From NCBI RefSeq assembly GCF_000711715.1, contig NZ_JONN01000001.1, positions 310,001 to 374,000 on the forward strand: DNA of 64,000 bases, read 5' to 3'. The notes under the pieces are model-generated. The model was not told where the DNA came from. It saw only the letters and a list, made by a program, of their open reading frames with translations, and did not search any database. Position numbers and translations under genes: made by a program. Source of the stretch: Sphingomonas astaxanthinifaciens DSM 22298. GTDB taxonomy: Bacteria; Pseudomonadota; Alphaproteobacteria; Sphingomonadales; Sphingomonadaceae. Below are positions 39,529 through 46,682 of this stretch, piece after piece; within the stretch, counting starts at the first letter, position 1, and every line of letters starts with the position of its first letter.

Positions 39529-41916
39529 TCAGAAGCGCCAGTCGAGCCCGATCCGCAGCGTGCGCGGGCGCAGCGGGGTGATCTGCGCATCGCCGGTGAG
39601 CGCGGGTGCGCCGAAGGCGAAGCGATTGCCGACCTCGTCGGAAAGGTTGGTCAGCGACAGCGACCAGGCGCGCGGCCCCTCGGTCAGCCGGGCGAGGAAG
39701 CCGCTGTCGACATAATCGCCCTGCCGTTCGCCCAGCCGCGGACCGATCCCCAGGCGCGAATGGCCGACATAGCGACCGTAGAGGCTGGCCTCGAGCGTGC
39801 GCCCGCCGCCGAGGTCGTGGCGCCAGTCGAGCGCGGCCCGCCCCGCGACCCGGGCGATGTTGGGAATGCGCATCACGCTGCCGGTGCCGAGCGCCGCCGT
39901 CGCCGCGAACAGCCGCTCGAACTCGGGACTGGGCTGGGTGATGCGACCGTCGTTCCAGGCCAGCCCGCCCTCGAGCCGCAGCCCCGGCGCGACGAGCATC
40001 CCGCCGTTCAGCGTCGCCGACCAGATCCGGCCGTTGCCGATATTGGCGGTGACGGGCAGGCCGAGGCCGTCGAGATAATCGGCCTGGATGTGCCGCCATC
40101 GGCTGCGGCTAAGGCTTGCGGCGAGGTCGAAGCGGTCGATCAGCGGCTTGCCGATGCGGAACCCGGCCTCGCCGGTCGCAAGCAAATCGTGACGGTAGAG
40201 CTGGACCATATCGTTGGCGATCGACAGCCCGCCCGGGCGGAAGCCCTGTTGATAGCGGGCGTAGAGGGTCAGCCCCGCGACCGGCCGGGCGAGGAGCGAG
40301 GCCGAGGGGAGCAGGCGGCGCTCCTTGCGGTCGGGGTCGCTCGCCGCCAGCCGGTCGAAGGCGAGGAGGCTGAGGTGCTGGCCCTCGCCGCTGAGGTCGG
40401 TCCGGGTCCAGCGCGCGCCGGCGGTGAGGTCGAGCCAGGGCAAAAGCTCGGCCCCGAGTTCGCCGTAGAGGGTGACCTCGCTGATGCGGTTGGTGACCCC
40501 GCCGAGCGGTGTGGTGGCGCCGCGCTCGGACCGTGAGCGGCGGACCTCGTAGCGATAGTCGAGCAGGCTGAGGCCGGCGAGCCAGCTGAAGCCGTGCCGC
40601 ATCGGCCGCCACAGCCGCGTCTCGCTGCTGACCCCGCGCCCGCGGCTGTGCTGGTCGAGCGCCCGGGTCGTGGCGGAATCGCTGAGGTCGAAGCGCTCGT
40701 CGACCGACTGGCGCAGGAGCCCCGTGGTCGAACGGAAGCGGACCACGCCGCCGTCCTTGCGGACGACCAGGCTGGCCATGCCGAAGTCGGACGCGAAGGG
40801 CAGGGCGAGCGGGCTCGACCGGTCGAGGTCGCCGCCGCCGCGATCGCTATACTGGCTGTCGTCGCCGCGGATCCGCTGGCCGGCGAGGAGGAGATCGGCG
40901 GACCAGCCGGGGCGAAGCTCGGTGGTGGCGACGAGCCGGCCCCCGCTGGTCGCGACATGATTGACGTCGCGCTCGCCCGTGACCGGATTGTCGATGTAGC
41001 CGCCCTCGTCGGCGCGGTAGCCGGTGAGGCGGAGCGCGGCGCTTCCGCCGAGCGGCGCGTTGAGGGTGGCGGTGAGGTCGCCGCCGGGCTTGCCATGCTG
41101 GGTCGCCGACAGGCCCACGCCCGCTTCCCCGCTCCACTTACCCGCCCTGGGCATGTTGGGGCGAAGCAGCAGGATGCCGCCAAGCGCGCCCGCGCCATAA
41201 AGCGTGCCCTGCGGCCCTTCGAGGATCTCGACCGCTTCCATGTCGACCAGGCGAAGGTCGGGGTCGGGACCGGCATAGCCGGTGCGCAGGTCGCCGAGAT
41301 ACTGGCCGACCGGCGACTGGGTCGGGCCGCTGAAGCTCGAATCGGCAATGCCCCGGATGAAGAGCTTGTTGCGGCCGGCCCCGAGGTGGGTCGAGGAGAA
41401 GCCGACGCTGCGGGTCTCGATCGCCTCGGTCCCGCGGACGCCGGTCAAAGCGAGGTCGTTGCCGTCGATCCTCGACCATTGGCCGGCGAATCGGCGGGAC
41501 AGGGTGTCGCGCTTGCTGGCGGTGACCACGATGTCCTGCGGCGGTTCTCCGGGCGCGGGAGCCGGGACAACGACGGGGCGCGGGGCCGGGCGGGCGAGGG
41601 GCCGCTGCGCCACCCGGACGGGCGAAGCCGGCCTCGGCGACAGGATGAAGGCGCGGGGGCCGACCCGGCGGACGGTGAGGCCGGCGGCTTTGGCGAGGCG
41701 CTGCAGGGCGCGGTCGACGGGCATTGCGCCCCGCAGCGCGCCGACCTGGCGCTCACCGGTCCCCTGGCCCTGAAGCGAGATGCTGGCGCCCGTCTGCCGG
41801 CCCAGCGCGAAGGCGGCATTCGCGACCGAGCCGCGGGGCAGATCGATGATCGGTGTCGCCGCCCACGCGCTCGCCGGAGTCGCCACCGCGACGGCAAGGG
41901 CAAGCGGCCATGGCAA
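39529..41916 (-). CDS. fecA: FecA-like TonB-dependent receptor with STN signalling domain
   Basis: 795 residues. Signal sequence (LPWPLALAVAVATPASAWA), an STN domain about 27-105 (IDLPRGSVANAAFALGRQTG, MPVDRALQRLAKAAGLTVRR) that contacts FecR, a TonB box near DIVVTASKRD, plug (MEAVEILEGPQGTLYGAGAL) and barrel ending RIGLDWRF. Imports a ferric chelate and signals its presence. The start is uncertain: TTG at 41916 is the best in-frame candidate, but GGGGAGG lies 16 nt before it; an ATT at 41925 is better spaced. Translation may be coupled to fecR. Confidence 0.85.
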   Translation of the reverse strand: MPWPLALAVAVATPASAWAATPIIDLPRGSVANAAFALGRQTGASISLQGQGTGERQVGALRGAMPVDRALQRLAKAAGLTVRRVGPRAFILSPRPASPVRVAQRPLARPAPRPVVVPAPAPGEPPQDIVVTASKRDTLSRRFAGQWSRIDGNDLALTGVRGTEAIETRSVGFSSTHLGAGRNKLFIRGIADSSFSGPTQSPVGQYLGDLRTGYAGPDPDLRLVDMEAVEILEGPQGTLYGAGALGGILLLRPNMPRAGKWSGEAGVGLSATQHGKPGGDLTATLNAPLGGSAALRLTGYRADEGGYIDNPVTGERDVNHVATSGGRLVATTELRPGWSADLLLAGQRIRGDDSQYSDRGGGDLDRSSPLALPFASDFGMASLVVRKDGGVVRFRSTTGLLRQSVDERFDLSDSATTRALDQHSRGRGVSSETRLWRPMRHGFSWLAGLSLLDYRYEVRRSRSERGATTPLGGVTNRISEVTLYGELGAELLPWLDLTAGARWTRTDLSGEGQHLSLLAFDRLAASDPDRKERRLLPSASLLARPVAGLTLYARYQQGFRPGGLSIANDMVQLYRHDLLATGEAGFRIGKPLIDRFDLAASLSRSRWRHIQADYLDGLGLPVTANIGNGRIWSATLNGGMLVAPGLRLEGGLAWNDGRITQPSPEFERLFAATAALGTGSVMRIPNIARVAGRAALDWRHDLGGGRTLEASLYGRYVGHSRLGIGPRLGERQGDYVDSGFLARLTEGPRAWSLSLTNLSDEVGNRFAFGAPALTGDAQITPLRPRTLRIGLDWRF

Positions 41917-41929
41917 TCGTCGAATAGGG

Positions 41930-42874
41930 TCAGTCCTCCCCGAGAACCCAGCCTCCCCCGGCCGGGCGCACTGGCACGCCGAGCAAGGCCGAGAGCGCGC
42001 CGGGATCGCGGCGGGCGTCGGCAAGGTTGAGCGTGCCGGTGAATCGCCGCGCCCCGCTAGCACGCTTCGCCGAAAAGGCCAGTCCGGTCGACCGGCGGAG
42101 CTGGGCGGCGACCTCGCCGAGGGATGCGTCGAGGAAGACCAGCTGGCCGCGGGTCCAGGCGCCCGCCGCCCCCTGCGGCGCGGCGGTCGGGCGGAGGCGC
42201 GCGGCCCCGTCCAGCGTCTCGAGCTGCTGGCCAGCATCGATCCGGACCCTCGCGCCGTCGGGATCGGCGAGCACCGCGCCCTCGGCGACGATGACCTGGC
42301 TCGCGCGCCCGTCGCGGCTGACCTCGAAGCTGGTGCCGATGTCGACCAGCTTGAGGTCGCCGACCTCGACCGCGACCCGGTCCTTGCCGGCGAGGTCGAA
42401 CAGCGCCTGTCCGCGCTCGACCCGCACCTTGTCGCGGTTCCAGCCGGCGAGGCGGATCGAGGTGTCTCCGTTGAGGACCAGCCGGTTGCCGTCGGCGAGC
42501 GCGATCGTCCGCTGTTCACCGGGCCGGGTGGCGATCGTCTCGCTGCGAAGCGCGGGGACCGCGACGAGGGCGGCCAGCGCCGCCGCCACCGCGCCGCCGA
42601 CCAGCCAGCCGCGGCGGGTGCGGCCTTTGTCCGGCTCAGGCCCCAGGTCCTGCACCACCGACTGCTCCTCGGCGACGACCGGAAGAAGGTCAGCCTCGGC
42701 CGCGGCGATGCGGTGCCAGGCGTCGGCATGCGCAGGATCGCGCTCGAGCCAGGCGGTGAAGCCCGCCCAGTCGTCGAACTCGGGATCATTGCTGCGCACG
42801 AACCACCGCAGGGCTTCGTCGTCAGGTGCGCCGGGCTGGTTCATCGCGTCCCCATATTCGCCAGACGGACTCAT
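41930..42874 (-). CDS. fecR: FecR-type anti-sigma factor
   Basis: 314 residues. An N-terminal cytoplasmic domain (LRWFVRSNDPEFDDWAGFTA, AWLERDPAHADAWHRIAAAE), one membrane helix at about 89-108 (GWLVGGAVAAALAALVAVPA), then the FecR periplasmic domain (EQRTIALADGNRLVLNGDTS, VEVGDLKLVDIGTSFEV) and a C-terminal STN-like region. It relays the FecA signal to the sigma factor. The ATG overlaps the sigma factor stop (ATGA). Confidence 0.92.
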   Translation of the reverse strand: MSPSGEYGDAMNQPGAPDDEALRWFVRSNDPEFDDWAGFTAWLERDPAHADAWHRIAAAEADLLPVVAEEQSVVQDLGPEPDKGRTRRGWLVGGAVAAALAALVAVPALRSETIATRPGEQRTIALADGNRLVLNGDTSIRLAGWNRDKVRVERGQALFDLAGKDRVAVEVGDLKLVDIGTSFEVSRDGRASQVIVAEGAVLADPDGARVRIDAGQQLETLDGAARLRPTAAPQGAAGAWTRGQLVFLDASLGEVAAQLRRSTGLAFSAKRASGARRFTGTLNLADARRDPGALSALLGVPVRPAGGGWVLGED

Positions 42875-43407
42875 CGCGGCTTTTCCTCATCCATCTCGTG
42901 GCGCAGGGCGTCGAGCCAGCGATAGGCGGCGCGCAAGTCGCTTTCGACCGTGCTCTGGCTGACCCCATATTCCCGCGCGATCTCGCGCTGGCTGACCCCG
43001 TCGAGCCGGTGGCGAAGCAGGATCGCGCGGGCGCGCTGAGGCAGCTCTGCCAGCCGGGCGCGAACCAGCTCGGCCCGCTGCCGGCCCTCGAGCACGCGGT
43101 CGGCCGGGGGCGCGGGATCGATGCTGGCAGCGCCGCGATCGCTGGCGTCCGACCAGTGGTGATCGCGCTCCTGCGCCTGCACCCGCGAGCGGCGATGGTC
43201 GATCATCAGGTTGGTCGCGGCGCGGTAGAGGTAGCCGAGCGGCGCGGCGACGGGCCTGGTCGGGGCGGTCAGGATCCGCAGGCGAAGTTCCTGCATGAGG
43301 TCGTCCGCCGCCTCCCCCGCACCATGCGCGAGCAGGTAGCGGCGAAGCTCGAAGGCATGGCGTTCGAGCAGGCCGAGCAGCCCGTCAGTGGCTTGTCCGT
43401 CAGCCAT
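42871..43407 (-). CDS. fecI: FecI-type ECF sigma factor
   Basis: 178 residues. Region 2 (DDLMQELRLRILTAPTRPVA, LGYLYRAATNLMIDHRRSR) and region 4 (LPQRARAILLRHRLDGVSQR, EIAREYGVSQSTVESDLRAA). Directs transcription of the fecA-type gene. First gene of fecI-fecR-fecA, with the usual order and overlaps; 55 bp from the 3' end of tRNA-Thr. Confidence 0.93.
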   Translation of the reverse strand: MADGQATDGLLGLLERHAFELRRYLLAHGAGEAADDLMQELRLRILTAPTRPVAAPLGYLYRAATNLMIDHRRSRVQAQERDHHWSDASDRGAASIDPAPPADRVLEGRQRAELVRARLAELPQRARAILLRHRLDGVSQREIAREYGVSQSTVESDLRAAYRWLDALRHEMDEEKPR

Positions 43408-43462
43408 GCCCGCGCCGATTGCGCTTCATCGCGCAAAGGTCAACGGCGTCGGGGTGGAAGGG

Positions 43463-43538
43463 TGGTGCCGGTTGCAGGATTCGAACCCGCGACCTTCGGT
43501 TTACAAAACCGCTGCTCTACCAACTGAGCTAAACCGGC
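43463..43538 (-). tRNA. tRNA-Thr (UGU)
   Basis: Read on the minus strand: GCCGGTT acceptor pairing with AACCGGC, D-arm TAGCTCAGTTGGTAGAGC, anticodon loop TTTGTAA (anticodon UGU), T-arm GGGTTCGAATCC, and an encoded CCA (43463-43465). All four stems are intact. Its 5' half (43500-43538) is duplicated exactly at 45780-45818, at the far end of an inserted element. Confidence 0.95.
43500..43538. repeat. Left attachment site copy (in tRNA-Thr)
   Basis: 39 bp running from the anticodon loop to the tRNA 5' end, identical to 45780-45818; the match stops on both sides (G/T at the left, A/C at the right). Confidence 0.85.
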
Positions 43539-43592
43539 AAACCCTTGAAAAGAAAAAACAAATTGTATTCCGTTTCGGACACGTTCCGAACT

Positions 43593-43614
43593 AATTGTGC
43601 CCCCTATTTGTGCC
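43593..43614. repeat. Left subterminal repeat (possible integrase arm sites)
   Basis: AATTGTGCCCCC then TATTTGTGCC. The right copy at 45626-45646 reads AATTGTGCCCC then TTTTTGTGCA in the same orientation. Each holds two TTGTGC motifs about 11 bp apart. Confidence 0.45.
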
Positions 43615-43680
43615 ACCCCAGCCCGCGTGGGAGGCGGAACAGGCGCTATAAGTCGCCCTTCGCAACAATCAAGCGAATGA

Positions 43681-43705
43681 AAAACCGCCTTTTTGCGGGC
43701 TTTTC
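43681..43705. terminator. Possible bidirectional terminator
   Basis: AAAAACCGC-CTTTTT-GCGGGCTTTT: a short GC stem with A's on the left and T's on the right. It may end a gene that was once upstream in the element, or block readthrough toward the tRNA. Confidence 0.5.
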
Positions 43706-43839
43706 GCATGTGGGCACGATCCGTTTCGGGAACAGAACGACGACATACATAGGTTTGCAGAACCACGCTCCGCGGGGGCATCTTGTCTTTTCGTTCACTT
43801 GGCTATTGGGTGCAGGCCCGACCTTCCGAGCGGACTGAA

Positions 43840-44970
43840 ATGACTGCGTATCAAGAACTCTTCGCTTTGGCCGATCACTTGGATGCGGTCCGCGCTTCCA
43901 CCGTCTTTGCTGCCGCAGAAGCTAGCCTCGCAAGGCTTGAGGAAGCCGCCGTTGAGGCTGGTCGAGCGTCCTCGGGTTCATGGTTGGGTTACCACGCGAA
44001 CGTCTATTACGCCGATCTAAAGCAACCCCCGGCCGGGGCTCACTTCAGTCAGGAGTGGGGTCTCGAAAGGCTCAGCTACTCAAGCATGGGCAGCAAGGGT
44101 AATTGGCAAGAATTCGATCCGCAGGAAATCATGGCTCGTATCCGGCGGGAAGCAGGCGATCCTGACCTTTCCGAGGTCCGTGCTGCGGCACGCGCTGCGG
44201 CCGCGGATTTTGAGGCTGCGAAAGCTGACATCCGCTCGATACTGATGACTGAACTCAAATCAGCACCAGACCCTTTTTTAGCGCAGCTCAATGATGATTT
44301 GGAGAAGTTGGAGGCACTAGATGCGACTGCGATCGTCAAGATCTGGTCGCCTAAGGGACAGGTGATGACGCGGGATAGGACCGCCGTTGGTCAGGGCAAC
44401 AAGGTTCCCCCACATACTGTATTGAAGGCTGAGGTCGCAGAGATACGTCAGGCGTTCAATGTCTGCGCTGAGGCGAGCAAGCTTGCTAGACGCGCTGCTT
44501 CGCACTTGGAGCGACAAGAGAAGCGAGTTCGGAGAGAAGCTCGTATCGGTACCAATGTGTTTATAGGACACGGTCGATCACCGCTCTGGCGCGAGTTGAA
44601 AGACTTTGTTCAAGATCGGCTGAAACTACCATGGGACGAGTTTAACCGAGTGCCTGTGGCAGGCGTCACAAATCAGGCCCGTCTGGCCGAGATGCTCGAC
44701 GCGGCAGCCGTCGCTCTCGTCATTATGACTGCGGAAGACGAAACTGCTGACGGGCAAACGCAAGCCCGCATGAATGTCATTCACGAAGTAGGTCTATTTC
44801 AAGGTAGGCTTGGCTTTACAAAAGCGATAGTACTATTCGAAGATGGGTGTCAGGAATTTTCTAACATACAAGGCCTGGGGCAAATACGGTTCCCGACCGG
44901 AAACATCGCTGCTTGCTTCGAGCAGGTGAGAGCAGTGTTGGAACGTGAAGGATTGCTCTCTTCAACTTGA
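43840..44970 (+). CDS. TIR-domain defence protein (CAP12/Pycsar-type TIR)
   Basis: 376 residues. The first 235 residues are helical and unassigned (repeated Ala/Glu-rich helices at 10-45, 112-160 and 195-235). The C-terminal domain, about 238-372, has the pattern of the TIR-like family typified by CAP12/PycTIR: NVFIGHGRSPLWRELKDFV, ALVIMTAEDE, then RMNVIHEVGLFQGRLGF, with Glu316 as the probable NAD-cleaving residue. Such proteins deplete NAD+ when phage infection is sensed. The ATG at 43840 has GAGCGGA 6 nt upstream. Codon use is AT-richer than neighbours, consistent with transfer. The HNH gene follows after 18 bp. Confidence 0.8.
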   Translation: MTAYQELFALADHLDAVRASTVFAAAEASLARLEEAAVEAGRASSGSWLGYHANVYYADLKQPPAGAHFSQEWGLERLSYSSMGSKGNWQEFDPQEIMARIRREAGDPDLSEVRAAARAAAADFEAAKADIRSILMTELKSAPDPFLAQLNDDLEKLEALDATAIVKIWSPKGQVMTRDRTAVGQGNKVPPHTVLKAEVAEIRQAFNVCAEASKLARRAASHLERQEKRVRREARIGTNVFIGHGRSPLWRELKDFVQDRLKLPWDEFNRVPVAGVTNQARLAEMLDAAAVALVIMTAEDETADGQTQARMNVIHEVGLFQGRLGFTKAIVLFEDGCQEFSNIQGLGQIRFPTGNIAACFEQVRAVLEREGLLSST

Positions 44971-44988
44971 GTATCGGTGGAGGTGCGT

Positions 44989-45612
44989 GTGCCGATTACC
45001 GTTGGGGACATAGTCGAGGCACTCTCGGCACTGGGAGGTGAGGCTCATCTTGCGCAGATCACAGAAGCGGTGCGGAAGATCGCCACACCTCCACTGCCAC
45101 CCTCTACTGAGAACGTCATTCGTGGTCGCTTGCAGGAACACTCCTCCGATGCCCAATCATTCAAGGGCAAGCGAGACCTCTTCCGTAGCGTGCACGGCGT
45201 CGCGGCTCGGCGCGGTATCTGGGCTCTCAGAGAAGACGAACTGCAGCCCAAAAACCTAGACGCAATGTATGATGATGCCGAGCCGTCAGCCTTCGAGGGC
45301 GCTCTGAAACTACGGCAGCACCTTCGCCGGGAGAGGTCGAAGAAACTGGTCAGCGACTTTAAGGCGCAGCTTGAGGATTTCCGGTGCAGCGTCTGCAAAT
45401 TCGATTTCGAGGCCAAATATGGAAAGATTGGAGCGGGATTCATCGAAGCTCATCACATCATACCAGTGGCCATGATCGAGCCAGGGGTTGCAACCAAGCT
45501 CTCTGACCTTGTTGCGGTTTGCTCGAATTGTCATCGGATGCTGCATCGTGATGGACTGATCACGTGGGTTGAGCTGCAAAGCTTGCTGCAAACTTCAACT
45601 TCTGACCCCTAG
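44989..45612 (+). CDS. HNH endonuclease with N-terminal winged-helix-like domain
   Basis: 207 residues. An N-terminal part (about 1-85: ITVGDIVEALSALGGEAHLA, LFRSVHGVAARRGIWAL) looks like the HARE/winged-helix modules fused to restriction enzymes. The C-terminal HNH domain has Cys133, Cys136 (CSVC), EAHHIIPV with His155-156, then CSNCHRMLH (Cys178, Cys181, His182, His186), the McrA-like arrangement. It may cut modified or foreign DNA. The start is GTG: GGAGG 5 nt before 44989 favours that over the GTG at 44977. Same strand and element as the TIR gene. Confidence 0.8.
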   Translation: MPITVGDIVEALSALGGEAHLAQITEAVRKIATPPLPPSTENVIRGRLQEHSSDAQSFKGKRDLFRSVHGVAARRGIWALREDELQPKNLDAMYDDAEPSAFEGALKLRQHLRRERSKKLVSDFKAQLEDFRCSVCKFDFEAKYGKIGAGFIEAHHIIPVAMIEPGVATKLSDLVAVCSNCHRMLHRDGLITWVELQSLLQTSTSDP

Positions 45613-45625
45613 TTTGCCTGGATCG

Positions 45626-45646
45626 AATTGTGCCCCTTTTTGTGCA
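45626..45646. repeat. Right subterminal repeat (possible integrase arm sites)
   Basis: Direct copy of the motif at 43593-43614; just past the HNH stop, 134 bp before the right attachment copy. Confidence 0.4.
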
Positions 45647-45779
45647 CGTTTCGGCTTCGCAATACGTGTGTGCTCGCGCTGTTTTCGCCGTTCGACGAAC
45701 CGAGCAAGTCGCTGGAGCGCTTAAAGAAATGATCCTTTTAGCCGTTTTCCTAGGGCAGTGCTTGGATCACGGGCTCTAT

Positions 45780-45818
45780 TTTACAAAACCGCTGCTCTAC
45801 CAACTGAGCTAAACCGGC
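45780..45818. repeat. Right attachment site copy (tRNA-Thr 5' half)
   Basis: Exact 39-bp copy of the 5' half of tRNA-Thr, 18 bp from the stop of the DUF429 gene. It cannot form a tRNA by itself. It marks the original chromosomal location of the tRNA 5' end. Confidence 0.85.
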
Positions 45819-45836
45819 CCGGGCGCGCTCCTAGGC

Positions 45837-46682
45837 CTAGACGATGCCGAAGGTCCAGCCCTCGGTGCGGGCAAGGGCGGGGGTAAGACCGATGGGCGCG
45901 AAGGCGCGGGGATCGGCCGCATGGGCACGCATGCCGGCGGCGGTGACGAGCGCGTCGGTCTGGTGGTCGTCGGGCTCGAAGCGCAGGCGGGCGGGGGGAC
46001 TCCGCAAGCCGGCGAGTGCGGCATTGAGGTCGGCGCGGCTGCGCAGCTTGGTCCCGGACAGTCCTGCGTTGCGCAGGTAGATGCGGGTATAGATCTCGAC
46101 CACCGCGCTTCGCCCGGGCTCGAGCGGGTCGATCGGCCATATCGGGACCTGTCCGCTGATCCGGTGGAGGAGCCGCATGCCGGCGAAGCTCGCCTTGGCG
46201 ACCTGCGCGGCGCCGATCGCGTCATAGGCGCTGGCCGTCTTGCGGCCGCCGGCCTCGTTGAGGCGATGGTCGCATTGGCGAAAGCGGACGAAGTCGGCCT
46301 TCTTCCCGTCGGCGATGCCGAAGTAGAAATGGGGGCGGTGGACAGCCTCGAGGAAGCTGGCCGCGCCGAGGTCCTCGTCGGGGGCTTTCTCGTCGACATA
46401 GGCCCAGAAGTCGCGCGCGCTGTCGGGCACGCCCGTCTCGCCCGGGAGGTAGGCGCCGCGCTCGGCGTGAGGGGGCGCGAAGCTGAAGTCGAAGCCGAAC
46501 AGGGTCGGCTCGCGGCCCGCCTCGCGGACCAGCCAGTCGGCGACCTCTGTCCGGCTCCAGACATGGCCGGGGCGGACGAGGCGCGGTGCCCCCTCCGCCC
46601 CGCAGGCCGCGATCGCGATCCCCTTGTGGCGGCGGCCCTTGGCGCCCGACCAGTCGATCGCGACGAAGCGGGTAAAGCTCAC
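45837..46682 (-). CDS. DUF429 family protein
   Basis: 281 residues. The N-terminal FVAIDWSGAKGRRHKGIAIA and FGFDFSFAPP match the RNase H-like fold of DUF429, with Asp residues as probable metal ligands; YTRIYLRNAG and DDHQTDALVTAAGM near the C-terminus are also family features. The start is GTG, overlapping the stop of the upstream channel gene (GTGA). Function unknown, possibly a nuclease. It was the neighbour of tRNA-Thr before the element entered. Confidence 0.82.
   Translation of the reverse strand: MSFTRFVAIDWSGAKGRRHKGIAIAACGAEGAPRLVRPGHVWSRTEVADWLVREAGREPTLFGFDFSFAPPHAERGAYLPGETGVPDSARDFWAYVDEKAPDEDLGAASFLEAVHRPHFYFGIADGKKADFVRFRQCDHRLNEAGGRKTASAYDAIGAAQVAKASFAGMRLLHRISGQVPIWPIDPLEPGRSAVVEIYTRIYLRNAGLSGTKLRSRADLNAALAGLRSPPARLRFEPDDHQTDALVTAAGMRAHAADPRAFAPIGLTPALARTEGWTFGIV

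Larger units (their letters stand above)
43539..43839. other. Left end of element, no gene
   Basis: 301 bp. On the minus strand a possible tRNA promoter -10 (TACAAT, 43562-43567) with a weak -35. At 43593-43614 the paired motif TTGTGCC...TTTGTGCC recurs at the element's right end. At 43681-43705 an A-rich/CCGC-N6-GCGG/T-rich hairpin could be a terminator. An upstream extension of the TIR frame to 43783 is open but has no start signal. Confidence 0.5.
43500..45818. mobile_element. Integrase-less tRNA-Thr element with TIR + HNH cargo
   Basis: 2.3 kb bounded by exact 39-bp direct repeats of the tRNA-Thr 5' half. The interior is visibly richer in A/T, with codon use unlike the flanks (many AAT, TTT, GAA, CTA codons), and holds only a TIR-domain gene and an HNH endonuclease gene. 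No integrase, excisionase or transposase is present. This is the structure of a cis-mobilizable element that would need an integrase from another element, or of a deletion relic of a larger island. Confidence 0.8.

Noticed and set aside
41930..42789. Upstream extension of the fecA frame through fecR
   Set aside because: This part is an out-of-frame reading of fecR (Arg/Ser/Pro-rich). The receptor begins after the fecR stop.
45630..45812. 60-codon frame running into the right tRNA copy
   Set aside because: No ribosome site, no motifs, and it ends inside the attachment repeat; probably chance.
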